A stretch of DNA of 64,000 nucleotides from Choanephora cucurbitarum (taxonomy: Eukaryota > Mucoromycota > Mucoromycetes > Mucorales > Choanephoraceae), in the NCBI GenBank assembly GCA_025331435.1, contig JAIWNI010000034.1:186001-250000 (forward strand), in the 5' to 3' direction. The number at the start of each line of letters is the position of its first letter. Position 1 is the stretch's first letter. Positions 35,647 through 46,083 of the stretch are shown one piece after another. Position numbers and translations under genes: made by a program. The notes beneath the pieces are model-generated. The model did not search any database. It was not told where the DNA came from and saw nothing but the letters and a program-made list of their open reading frames with translations.

Positions 35647-37313
35647 AGATTTTCTTTTGCTGCAGCTGAGAATTTTTTATGGTTCTGGTCAAGTCAATTG
35701 CTTTCCATACTATTAACAGGAATTGCGAGCACTTGAAAAAGAAGGAGGCTAAAGGGATATGATGTTTAGCTTTAGTTTTGCTTCTAGGGAAATGCATTGT
35801 TTGTTTATATTGGCTTTGGCATGTAGAGAGAGAGGAGAACCAGGCTCTGAAGAAAGAGAATAGGACAGATAAAAGGATTTAAATTAAAAGCTCTCGTCTT
35901 ATTTTTGAACCTGATACTATACATCATAATTATAATACGCATTTCTTTATCTGCTTTCTGTCTAAACTTCTTCTTTCTGTTTCAGCTTCGAATCACACTT
36001 AAGCTTTTTCTTTCCTGTGCAATACATTTCATGGATGTTTCAAGATCTCTCTTTATATTTTTGGTGCTCTCTACTAGCATGTCATGTGCAGTTTTAGTTG
36101 ATCTTGTTTTTGGAATGCACATTAGGTTTATTTTTGTAGATACATAAAATACACAGGACGATACACGATTATGCATGTACACTTTGAATTAAGCTGCATA
36201 GCTGATTCAAGAGCCCTAGAAACAAAATATACCTGAACTAAAAAGTATATTTTCCGATGTGTTTCTAAAAATGTATTTCTACACGATCATCGATGTTACA
36301 TATAAAGACTATGTAGAATCTAGCAATCTGCTTATTGACAGATAATACAGAAAATTAGGCTCACCGGTTGACTCAGAGGGGAGGAAATGACGGGAGAAAA
36401 TGAGCTCGCACCCCTCTAGGTTAACCGGTGGCTCATTTGTTTCAACGAGTAAAAGTAGCCGACTGTCTCTATCTTATAGATAAAAAAATACAGCAAACTA
36501 ACGAAAGTTTAGAACAGAATCAGCTTGTAAACATTTGAAGAGGGTTGCTTCATTATATATTACTCATTTTATTAGTAGGAAAGATCAAAATTTAAGAAAG
36601 TGCACTGTGTCTATAAGTAAACCTTCAAGGGGGAAGGGGATTATGACCGTAAATAGAAAGAAATTTGAATCAAACAAATGCATGATGCATGGACTTTGTC
36701 AGTTGCAAAATTTTCAGCGATTCAGTTGATTTTGATACTCAAATGTTGTCTTTTAGTTTAACCAGCATTTTATGCGTTAGGTATACTTTCTTTTTTTTTC
36801 GTTGAGTAAGCTCATATGTCAATAAATTGGATTCTAGGCTGGTGTTGTATTTGTGAATCAATCGAAAGAAGTAAGGCATGAATCTAAAGAAGATACGTTC
36901 TGTTGAGCTCTAAGAAAGGAGTCAGGACAATGAAAATAAGAGGATTTCTATTGGCTATAAAAATATATAATGAAAGGGAAACAGTGAAACTTATGAAATA
37001 TAACTTGTCTGCACTATTGTAGGACTAGCTACAATTTTAAAAAAAAAAGGGCACTTGAAGAGCAAATCAGAAACAAAAAAAAAGCGCTTTCAAAAACGAA
37101 GACAACCACTGACAAGTGAAGTATAGCCTATTCCTTTCATTATATTTATCTAAGCACTCAAATTTCATTGTTCATTTTGATTGATTATACAACAATCAAA
37201 CAAGTGATAAATTAAACGGGCATCGAGACATTTATTCTTTTCTTTTACTTAGTCTTACTATTTCCTTCTTCTTCTTCTTTTTGCTTCATTGAAAGCTTTT
37301 GGCCTAAGAAACC
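35647..37313. other. Gene-poor region of 1.7 kb
   Basis: No gene is supported. ORFs at 35905-36147 (plus) and 35982-36182 (minus) overlap and look like chance. The region holds the inverted repeat listed separately. The final 60 bp (CTTCTTCTTCTTTTTGC) form the promoter-proximal pyrimidine tract of the next gene. Confidence 0.45.
36362..36430. repeat. Imperfect 20-bp inverted repeat with 29-bp loop
   Basis: Left arm 36362-36381 begins CACCGGTT and ends AGAGGGG; right arm 36411-36430 begins CCCCTCT and ends AACCGGTG. Pairing is about 17 of 20. GC content is clearly above the surrounding AT-rich DNA. Could be a hairpin, a protein-binding palindrome or the relic of a small terminal-inverted-repeat element. 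Confidence 0.65.
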
Positions 37314-38918
37314 ATGGATGCCAACATAAATCAATTTGCGCACAAGCTCTCTGACCCTTTAGGTACATACTTTTTTTTGGTATTCGTCCGCTCGGTTCTC
37401 TCAAGCATCCTATTGACTTGGACTCTATATCTCATTAAACCAATCTTGGTTCGAGTTGTACAGTTCTATGTTCTCTTGTGGAAGGGATGGTCACCGAATC
37501 ACGCATTATTAAGCATTGTGATCGAAATGCTTGATACACAACCTGATTTAACAGACATTGACTTATCACTTCCTCCTCCGAAAAATGATAAAGTCAGTCA
37601 TAATAAATTCATTGCTGATCAGCCTGAGTCCAGTCTTCCAGAGCTTTCTACGGATGAGCTCCATTCAGATCTAACTTTAGAAGATACCACTTGGAATGAG
37701 ACCACAGATGATACATCTTCAGATGCTGCTCAAATAGTAGCCACAGATACCACGGAACAACCTAAGCAATCAAATGAGGAGATATATCTTGATAAAACAT
37801 CATCTAATGAAGCCAAAGATACTCAAAGTAGTCCAGCAGATAAAGAACAAAAGGGATTAAAACTGTCAGATATAAGGAACGAAGAAGAACCACATTTTGA
37901 GCAACTCAGTCAACACTACCTACCTCAGGAGATGTCGCATCAGAATAATGGCGAGAAATCTTATCCTCAGCTAACACAATTGCAATCGGATCAAATACAG
38001 CACCAACACAAGCAACAAGAAAGACAGGCATTTGAACCTGTTGAAAAAGGACCTCCACAATCAGGACAGCAACAGCATACGAATGAGCTGAACCAAGAGA
38101 GATCATCTACATTGTCACAGTACAGTCAGGCCGAGAAAGCCAGAAAGAACAGAGAGTATCTGGAACAAAAGAAGATATATGAAGAACAATACAAACAAGA
38201 ACGTATCAGGCAAATTCAATCACAACTGCAAAAGGATCGGCTGAAAAAAGGACAACGATATAAAGAATTGACAGAGCAACAAAAACAGCAGCTTGAGCAA
38301 CACAGCCTTACCAATCAAGAAATACGAGCAAAACAGACTCCAGGAATATTAAAGACTCATAAAGAATATAGAGGTACATCTGAGCAGCCCAAAGACATGA
38401 ATAATTTCATCATTGATCAAAAGATCACTCAGGATCATCGGCATGTCTCTTTTAATTCAGTATCTACAAAAGATGCAAACCAATCATCAGTCGCAAGACA
38501 GATATCTTCCTATGCTTTTGAAAACAATTTTTATAACTCTAGTCCTGGAATCGAGGCAGAAGCTTCCAAAAATAGCTCAAACCAACAGAGCAGCACATTT
38601 TTGGATCAACCGAATAGAGGCTATGGTAAGAGTTTAACCAAAAATGGAGGAAATCAAAACAATTCTTTGGCTAGAGAGCGAAATAAACCATCTTCTTCAA
38701 AGGCAAGCAGTAAATTAATGCAACTGGACTCTCAAACAGAGATAGAGGAAGCAAAATCAATGGAAGGTACACCATCTTTAGGCTCAAGTTTGGATGGAAG
38801 GCCTGACATTTTTAAACTCAAGCAAGTGTTCAGTCAAGAAATATTCAAAGACGATCATGAAAAAGCAGAGAAGATAAATGCTGCATTGACATTTGCTAGT
38901 ATGAACAGGTCAAGATAA
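37314..38918 (+). CDS. Q-rich, membrane-anchored hypothetical protein
   Basis: Single-exon ORF of 534 residues starting MDANINQFAHKLSD. Residues 17-65 hold one or two hydrophobic segments (YFFLVFVRSVLSSILLTW, then KPILVRVVQFYVLLW), so the N-terminus is probably in a membrane without a cleavable signal. The rest is hydrophilic: an acidic Ser/Thr-rich part (80-200), then a Gln/Glu/Lys-rich, coiled-coil-prone part (AEKARKNREYLEQKKIYEEQ, RQIQSQLQKDRLKKGQRY) around 270-350, and a Ser/Asn-rich end. I do not recognise a family. The layout suggests an organelle-surface tether or scaffold, but this is inference. Confidence 0.75.
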   Translation: MDANINQFAHKLSDPLGTYFFLVFVRSVLSSILLTWTLYLIKPILVRVVQFYVLLWKGWSPNHALLSIVIEMLDTQPDLTDIDLSLPPPKNDKVSHNKFIADQPESSLPELSTDELHSDLTLEDTTWNETTDDTSSDAAQIVATDTTEQPKQSNEEIYLDKTSSNEAKDTQSSPADKEQKGLKLSDIRNEEEPHFEQLSQHYLPQEMSHQNNGEKSYPQLTQLQSDQIQHQHKQQERQAFEPVEKGPPQSGQQQHTNELNQERSSTLSQYSQAEKARKNREYLEQKKIYEEQYKQERIRQIQSQLQKDRLKKGQRYKELTEQQKQQLEQHSLTNQEIRAKQTPGILKTHKEYRGTSEQPKDMNNFIIDQKITQDHRHVSFNSVSTKDANQSSVARQISSYAFENNFYNSSPGIEAEASKNSSNQQSSTFLDQPNRGYGKSLTKNGGNQNNSLARERNKPSSSKASSKLMQLDSQTEIEEAKSMEGTPSLGSSLDGRPDIFKLKQVFSQEIFKDDHEKAEKINAALTFASMNRSR

Positions 38919-39070
38919 TGCTACGAAAAATAAAAAGAAAACTACAAGTCTTCATTATCTATTTGATAAGCTTTTTGGTGCTCTCCTGTCAAACATAGAT
39001 TTTTATTGGCTGGAAAAAAAGAGCCTTTTATCTGAAGTATATATTTTTCTTCTTTCTTTTACACACAGTA

Positions 39071-40252
39071 ATGCTCGTCAAGGATCTACCAGAAGAACAG
39101 CGTGTTGCCATTAGAGTAATGCAGTTAACTCAACACTTTTTTACACACAAAAAACAAAAGACATTCTCTCTGACGATTATAGCGATTAGAAAATACAACA
39201 AGAGATCAGTTCTCTTTATGCTACAGTTTCCAAAGATTACTTGAATGACTGGAAAGCTGAATGTCAAAAGCAGACTTACACAGAATGTCCCGAGATTGTT
39301 CAGCATGTAAGAGCATTATGTTCATTTTTTGTCAAAAAAAGAAAGAAAGGATATCTTATACTGTTGATAGGTCAAAAACGAGTGCAAAAAGCTCGGTATT
39401 TTAGATCAATGTCAAATTATCCCTGTAGAGCCAGATTATTATGACTGGGAACTCCAACAAAGAGCGTAAGTGTTACCAAACAAGGCTGAGTGCTAGATCG
39501 TTGACAGGCTCTAGTTTTCGAGTAAATGCACCTTCAAAGGAGCATATGTGTAAAAGTGTTATTCTAGAAAACACTCGTTGTACGCATGAAGAGATTTCAG
39601 GTAACCTAAAAATAGTTGCTTGTCTTTTTTTTTTATTTCATTTATCTGATTTTCTTTTTGTTGTGGTAGATCCACTTTATTCAAGATATTATTGTGTGAT
39701 TACTCAGGTAAAGTAAATTAAGACGAGAAGGGCGTAGGTGCTGATCGTATTTGATATATAGTATGTTAAGCCTGTCAATACACAAAAACTACTAAACTAT
39801 TGTCGTGCTATGAAAAACAAAGAAATCAGCAAGAAACATTACAACTACCGTCTTGCTGATCCTGAAGTAAGACCAAAAAGAGAGAGAAAAAGAGAGATTG
39901 AATGCCTAATTCGATTTCATTCTGCAGGTTTCTCTTAAGCTGACAGGATTTCAAAAGGGTGGTGTTAGTGCTATCGGTAAGTTTAATGCGAAAAAGGCTT
40001 AAAGAAGCACACATTGATCCATTGTTTGATAGGAATGAAACAGCCTATTCCCATTATCATTGCGGAATCTATCACTCACTTGGAGGTAAAGAAGAAGAAG
40101 AGAGTAAGAACCACAGGGCAACAGATCTAACTAACTTATATACTAAGCCTGGTGTGATATATCTTGGTGCTGGCCATATTGATTGGAAATTGGGAATTCC
40201 GGTGTCTACATTTATCGAGACAACTGGCTGTTTTGTTGCTGATTTAGATTAA
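39071..40252 (+). CDS. YbaK/aminoacyl-tRNA deacylase-domain protein
   Basis: Nine short exons in phase (39071-39115, 39190-39306, 39371-39465, 39515-39600, 39670-39707, 39762-39866, 39928-39976, 40033-40085, 40148-40252) give 230 residues. After a helical N-terminus (MLVKDLPEEQRVAIR) comes the YbaK/EbsC fold: VNAPSKEHMCKSVILENT, SRYYCVITQ, KKHYNYRLADPE, VSLKLTGFQKGGVSAIGM, PIPIIIAESITHL and VIYLGAGHIDWKLGIPVSTF. Bacterial relatives hydrolyse mischarged tRNAs such as Cys-tRNA(Pro); fungal stand-alone copies are thought to do similar editing. The acceptor at 39514 was preferred because the nearer one at 39508 would insert a stop. Confidence 0.87.
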
Positions 40253-41005
40253 AGTAATAAACGAAGATAGAAAGACGGAAGATTTAGCGTATCATAAGAT
40301 TCATTTAAGCTTAGGGTTCAGGAGAGTTAAAGGAGCTTGATCAAACTAAGCTATATCACTTTGACAATCTATCGAACTCGGTCATTGTGAAAAATATCTT
40401 CCGCTTGAAGGATCCTGTGATATAAGCAACTTACACCATTGAGCATGATGCCACTGCATCACTAGGAGAGTCATGATGTCATTCAGCTCATAGAAGAAGA
40501 AAATTCAATCCAGACAAGAGGTGACTTTATATGAAATAAACTACATGTCAAACAAATGTTCTTTTTCCTTTTTGCAAATAATACACGTCATAACTAAAAT
40601 CAAATGAGTTCAAATGGTGTAATAGAACAATCACTTGAATTCGGTTTTTTCCCTCTCGGGCTCATTCTTGCTTAGCAATTCTTTGGTCTCATTTTGCTAT
40701 AAACGTATGGTTTTGTCGACAACAAAAGATCCTTATACAAAAAAAAAAAAAAGAGGACGTTTATGAAAATCGGAATTATTGTGTTTGTTTTGTCTTACCT
40801 GCCAAATGAAGGAGAATGTTTATTATTTACTTATGAGCTATTAAATCAATTCTTGGATAGAGTAAGTGAGTGGGTGAGAGAAACAGTAATTGTATGTGTG
40901 CGTGTGTGTGTGTGTGTATATTAAAAAAAATATGCTTTTTTTTTCTTCTTTATTTTTTTTCTCTTCTGTAATTTTTTTTGTTTTTCGTTATTTGCAATAT
41001 TCCCG
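40253..41005. other. Intergenic region with a GT microsatellite
   Basis: No gene. A (TG)n tract, interrupted once, lies at about 40892-40918, and dense poly-A/T tracts fill 40738-40755 and 40920-40985 just before the kinase gene. Confidence 0.5.
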
Positions 41006-44000
41006 ATGTCAAGAAAACACATTATTCGACAATTGATAGACAAAGATGCTTTAATTGATGCATTAATTTCACTTTATCATAATGCAACTAAATGTCAGCC
41101 AAACGATAACCTAAATAAGTTCATTCAGTTATGTAAGAGAGCAGTCTGAAGAAAACAGGAGAAAGGCAGCTAACTCTACTAAATAGATAAGCCAGTATAC
41201 TATGAAATCATTCAATCTAAACTATCGATAAAAGACTTTCATATTATTCACAAAGACTCATTTGCGGAAGGTGCTTTCGGGAAAGTAACCATCGTCAAAT
41301 CTAAAGACAATCAAACATATGCTATGAAAACATCCAATAAAGCGAAACTTATACACCAAATGGATCGTTCATCACCGATGGAAGAGCGACTGTTGTTGTC
41401 AATTGCAACTGACGAAAATGATCCATGGTTTCCGAAATTACATGCATCCTTTCAAGACAGAACCAACCTTTATTTAGTCATGGAATATGCTCCAGGTGGC
41501 GATTTACAAGGTCTTATGGAAAGAAGATCCTATGCACCTTTTGCCGAAGAAGAAGCTCGATTCTATTGCGCAGAACTAGTATTGGCGATTGAGAGAGTAC
41601 ATCAGCTGGGATTCATGCATCGTGATATTAAGCCTGGAAACATATTGATTGATAAGACAGGCCATATCAAATTAGGCGATTTTGGTTCTTGCATCTCCAT
41701 TGATACCAACGTAATTATCTTCCTTTGACTATTTTCCTTGACAAGAAAATGATATTGATATTGTTATTTAGGATTACCTGTTTATGGTAGGCACTATGCC
41801 GTACGTTTCACCCGAGATGTGCAACTCCGAAGGTAGTAACCCTCTTGATGGACCTGCTTATGGTCCAGAAGTAGACTGGTGGTCCGTGGGTATTGTACTT
41901 TATGAGCTATTGTATGGTGATACCCCTTTTATTGGAACAGATATCAAGATTCAAATGAGTCTTTTAGATCCGAAGGTAAGGTTATGCCTTTTTTCTTTTT
42001 CCTTAAAAGAGCCTATCAACTCATATAAAGTCTATTTAGATTGAAGTTCAATACAATCCAAACATTGAAGTATCTAATGAAGCTCAAGATTTAATATCAA
42101 GGTAAAAAAGCGATATAGATAAAATGATATAGATAGAAGAATGAATAACCCATTGTGTTTTGTTCCGAAAGGCTATTGGCTAAATCAAAAGACAAAAGAC
42201 TTGGCCTAAATGGTGTAGCAGAAATCAAATCACACCCCTTTTTTAGCTCTATCAATTGGGACTCAATACGAACAACAGCCACACCTCCATTTATACCAAC
42301 CATCAGTTCACCTGACGATGTTACCTTCTTCTCGACTACAAAAAGTGAGGACGGAGCTACAAAATGGAAAGAAAACGACAGTATGTATTCAGACAGTCTA
42401 GAAGATGAACTGAATGACCACGAATACCCCTTTATTGGCTATACCCACATTCATCATGGGACTCACCAGCATGAAGACAAAGATACCAAATATCAACAAG
42501 AAATTGATCAATTACAAGAGCGGCATTTGAAAGAAACGCAAAAGCTAGAAGAGGAAATTCAACAACTCAAATCAAAACTTGAAACAGATCAGACAAGCAA
42601 GGAGCAAATACCTCAGCGCCTGAATCGACTGGCTCACCAGGACAATAAACCACCCCACTTAGATGAGCGCATGATACAGCTGCAAAAGAAGGAAAAGCAG
42701 AAGCTTCAAGATCAGATGATCCGCATGAAACAAGATTATGAACAGCAGATGAAGAAGGCACAACAGGAGCGAGCCAGTCTTCAGGCTTCATTTAATAGAC
42801 AATTAATTGAAAAGGAGAAATTGCAGGCGGCCTTGGAATTAAATCATGCATCCCTCGACTTTCAAGAGACGATTGAACATCAGCAATCACGACTTGAACA
42901 ACTGGAGAGAGAGCTTGAAGAAAAATCAGCTCTATATGAACAAACCATTCAAGAAACAACATGGTCGCTTGAGCAAAAGATTCAACAGACAACAGAAGCA
43001 TATGAATTCGAAATGGATCAAAGCCGGCAACGTATCGCTGATCTGGAGAAAGAAGCGCAGTTGAGTGTCAAAGAAAAACATGATCAAGCCACAGAGACTG
43101 ATGAGACTGATCTGTCGGCATTAAAACGATTGGAAGAAAAGCTGGAGTATGAAGTTGAAAAGACAAACAAGCTGAGAGAAAGATTCAAGCAAAAGTTGAA
43201 AGATCAATACCAAGACTTTAAGCTCCTCATCCAACAAGCGCGAGACGAAAGTTATCAATTAAGACAGCAGCTAGAAAAACAACAAGAACAAGAACAGATA
43301 AAAACATCCTCTGAAAAGAGAAAGTCGCTGCCTAAAGTGCCTTATTATCCACAGTCACCTGGAGAGAACAAAACGATCGTGAATGCCATGTGGAAGCGAG
43401 ATAGAGAATCACTCAAGACAGTTCAACAAGCGCTAGAAGATTCAGAGGACCGACTCTCTTATGCTAAAAAGCAAATCATGCGTCTTAAAAAGGAAGTTAA
43501 ATACTATCAAGCACATCCAACCAAAGCCAATGACTATGACTATGATGAAAAGCACTATGACCATGCAGTCAAGAATAAGCTAGACTATGCCAACTATTCT
43601 AAGCCCACATACCTTCATTCGTCCAAGACCCATACTTCTTCCGAAAAACCAACTGTCTATCATGATTATACTGGCCTTGAATCAAAATCGAAATTCTATA
43701 AATCTCTACAGTGTCGATCAAAAACACATTCAGACAGGTAAAGAGTATGCACACACACGTTGTAATTCCATGCTGATACATTGAATAGAGCACAAGATAT
43801 CCTTGAACGTATTCAACAAGAAAAAGATTTCATCCAGAGTACACAAAAGACACTGTTGGCTCGAGCACGCTTATCACGTACACGTACTGATGTAGACAAA
43901 GAACTCAAAGTCTCTTTAGAACGATCTTATTATCAACTATCCATGTTAGAAACTCAACTAAAAGGAATCAGTCATTCCCCTTACCTTGCTGAACATACCA

Positions 44001-44017
44001 AAATAAATCCTCTTTAA
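41006..44017 (+). CDS. AGC-family (DMPK/MRCK/citron-like) Ser/Thr kinase with long coiled coil
   Basis: Exons 41006-41132, 41187-41710, 41772-41975, 42040-42101, 42172-43737 and 43789-44017 give 903 residues. The kinase domain (about 58-340) has ATP loop EGAFGKV (71-77), Lys in YAMKTSNK (K90), HRDIKPGNIL, DFGSC at the magnesium site, MVGTMPYVSPE in the activation loop and VDWWSVGIVLYELLYGDTPF. DFGSC and WWSVG...YGDTPF are typical of the DMPK/MRCK/ROCK group. From about 400 to 720 the sequence is heptad coiled coil (QLQERHLKETQKLEEE, QEIDQL, KQKLKDQYQDFK), then a second helical end. Related kinases drive Cdc42/Rho-linked actomyosin control. No PH, C1 or CNH domain is seen, unlike animal MRCK. 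Confidence 0.9.
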
Positions 44018-44200
44018 TTAGTTTGAAACAAACTTAGTAAGAGCAAGAGAAAGAATACATTCCATTGGTTCATCCATTAAGCACACCCCCATCTCCTCCT
44101 TTCTTTCTGATTAACTAGCTCACACTCATTTTTTTCTCTTTTTTTTTCTCCTCCGTCTTCTTCAAAGATAAGAAACACCTTTTCTTTTATTTTGTAAACT

Positions 44201-45118
44201 ATGGCAGCCAACAGTCTTCCTCCAGACCAAAGATATACGCGTTTAGAGAAATTAGGTGAAGGCACCTATGCAACAGTCTATAAAGGAAAAAGCAGAGTTA
44301 CAGGTGAGATTGTTGCCTTGAAAGAAATACATCTGGATCCAGAAGAAGGTGCTCCATCTACAGCCATTCGAGAAATCTCTCTGATGAAGGAACTAAAGCA
44401 CCCTAATATCATGCGACTTCAGGATATTATTCACACAGAAAATAAGCTGACACTTGTATTCGAATACATGGACCAAGACCTCAAGAAATACATGGACTCA
44501 GCTGCGCGCTCTACACATGGCGCTTTGGATGCCAATACCATCAAGTCGTTCATGTACCAACTCTTACGAGGTATTGCTTATTGCCACGAGAACCGTGTTT
44601 TGCACAGAGATTTGAAACCACAGAACTTGCTTATCAACAAGCACCACCAGTTGAAACTAGGTGATTTTGGTCTTGCTCGTGCCTTTGGTATTCCTGTGAA
44701 TACCTTTTCAAATGAAGTAGTAACATTATGGTATCGTGCACCAGATGTCTTGTTGGGTTCTCGTATGTATTCTACATCAATTGATATCTGGTCCGCAGGT
44801 TGTATTATGGCAGAAATGTATACAGGACGACCCTTGTTTCCAGGCACCACCAATGAAGATCAACTTCAAAAGATTTTTCGCTTGATGGGTACACCCAATG
44901 AGCAAACATGGCCCAATATATCTCAGTTGCCTGAATACAAGCCTGCTCAGGTAGCCTATCCACCTCAGCATATTTCTCAATTTTTGCCCACGATTGATAC
45001 ATGCGGTCTAGACTTGCTCAGTCGAATGCTTCAATATCAACCTCAGCTGAGAATTAGTGCCAAAGATGCATTAAATCATGCTTACTTTAATGATATTAGA
45101 TACTTATTTACAGATTAA
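44201..45118 (+). CDS. PHO85: PHO85-type cyclin-dependent kinase
   Basis: Single-exon ORF of 305 residues, the standard Pho85/CDK5 length. Motifs: [11 protein letters not shown] (19-29), Lys in IVALKEIHL (K41), PSTAIRE helix (52-58), HRDLKPQN with the catalytic Asp near 137, DFGLAR (155-160), [10 protein letters not shown] and the CDK insert [27 protein letters not shown] and [18 protein letters not shown] are typical for Pho85. It pairs with Pcl-type cyclins to couple phosphate/nutrient state, glycogen metabolism and polarity. It lies 180 bp downstream of the MRCK-like kinase and is convergent with the HAC1-type gene. Confidence 0.95.
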   Translation: MAANSLPPDQRYTRLEKLGEGTYATVYKGKSRVTGEIVALKEIHLDPEEGAPSTAIREISLMKELKHPNIMRLQDIIHTENKLTLVFEYMDQDLKKYMDSAARSTHGALDANTIKSFMYQLLRGIAYCHENRVLHRDLKPQNLLINKHHQLKLGDFGLARAFGIPVNTFSNEVVTLWYRAPDVLLGSRMYSTSIDIWSAGCIMAEMYTGRPLFPGTTNEDQLQKIFRLMGTPNEQTWPNISQLPEYKPAQVAYPPQHISQFLPTIDTCGLDLLSRMLQYQPQLRISAKDALNHAYFNDIRYLFTD

Positions 45119-45245
45119 AGAAATCAAGAGTTTTTTTTTATTACTTTGGAAGAAAAAATGCACATGAATTAAATAGTAAGAGAGTATATGAAGTATAGAC
45201 AAAAGAGAGGGGGAGAGATTGATGAAGATGGGAGGGTTAGGATAT

Positions 45246-46083
45246 TCATACCAGTGGAATTGAGAACAAGGAATCCCAGTTAAATAGATCGTCCAATTGA
45301 AAATCTTGGTTGACTATTGTGTTTGGTGAATATACAGTATCTTCATCTGAAGAGAATGAGGGTGATAACATAGGAGAAGGCAATCTTGTGGTAGAATCCA
45401 ACACTTGAAGTTTTTGAGTATCATCTGTCGCTTGGTCAACAACCTCCGCTGCAGGGAAAAGGAAAATGGATTAGATCATGAAATTATCAAAAAAAAAAAT
45501 GGGTGGTAAACTTGGCTTTATGAGACGATATGGTATCCAGTTTTTTTTTTTTGAACTTTCTTCAATAACTAAGGCATTCCTTCTTTACGATCCGTGCTGA
45601 ATCGCAAAAGTCATTAAACAAGATAGGATGAACATTGTCAAACTTCATGTGTGGTAATTCAGTGAGTTGTCTTGTGATAGCCTCTAATTGTGCAGTGATG
45701 AGAGCATTTTGAGCCTGCAATTGTTTCACTTGTTCATTCAATGCTTCATTCTGTTCTGTAAGTTGCTTGTTGTTAGACTCAAGTTCAGAAACATATCTAC
45801 GCTTTTTATCGCGAGATTCTTGAGCTGCTGCACGATTACGAAGGATTCTTTCTTTTGTCTTTTGGTCTTTATCATCCAGTGAAAGTCTTGATTTCTTTGA
45901 AGCAACAGAATCATCTCTTTCAATACTCTTTCTCTTTTGATTGCCAGAAGCAACTGGAGGAGGAAGAGGAGAAACGATAGTAGAAGTAGTGGTTGCTACA
46001 AGAGGGTCAACAGCAAAATCCATAGGCAACGATAAGATATCGGCAAGTGAATTGTTGTTGTCGTTGTCGTTGTTGTTGGTCAT
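45246..46083 (-). CDS. HAC1: HAC1/XBP1-type bZIP regulator of the unfolded protein response
   Basis: The first segment (45597-46083) encodes an Asn/Asp-rich N-terminus, a Ser/Pro linker and a bZIP: basic region RILRNRAAAQESRDKKRRY (79-97) and leucine zipper (99-140). Unspliced translation adds ARIVKKECLSY and stops at 173 residues. A second open segment (45246-45451) encodes EVVDQATDDTQKL, LPSPMLSPSFSSDEDTVYS and QLDDLFNWDSLFS, an acidic/aromatic activation-domain-like tail. No GT-AG pair joins the two in this frame, whereas cuts at CAG/CAC (45597/45596) and CTG/CAG (45452/45451) give a continuous 230-residue protein. This is the arrangement of Ire1-spliced HAC1/XBP1 mRNAs; the predicted product would be the nuclear activator of ER-stress genes. 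Confidence in bZIP is very high, in Ire1 processing high. Confidence 0.9.
45452..45596 (-). other. Predicted Ire1-type unconventional intron (145 nt) of the HAC1-type gene
   Basis: The 3' site is the 7-nt loop CTG/CAGC closed by CC:GG and further T-A/T-G pairs, identical to the XBP1 3' loop. The 5' site CAG/CACG sits in a loop on the stem GCGAT...ATCGT, with a T-G pair closing it; it fits C-x-G at the cut but has C instead of the usual G at position 6. Removal shifts the frame and replaces the stop. The segment also holds GTAAAG and a CTAATCC plus poly-pyrimidine before the 3' site, which might attract the spliceosome but would give another frame. Confidence 0.78.

Noticed and set aside
35905..36182. 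Overlapping hydrophobic ORFs on both strands
   Set aside because: Opposite-strand chance ORFs in AT-rich DNA without start context or conserved motif.
45449..45588. Conventional GT-AG intron in the HAC1-type gene (GTAAAG to TGCAG)
   Set aside because: It would read the second segment in another frame with a poor-looking tail, whereas the Ire1-type cuts give the acidic activation-like tail. Kept as an alternative isoform only.
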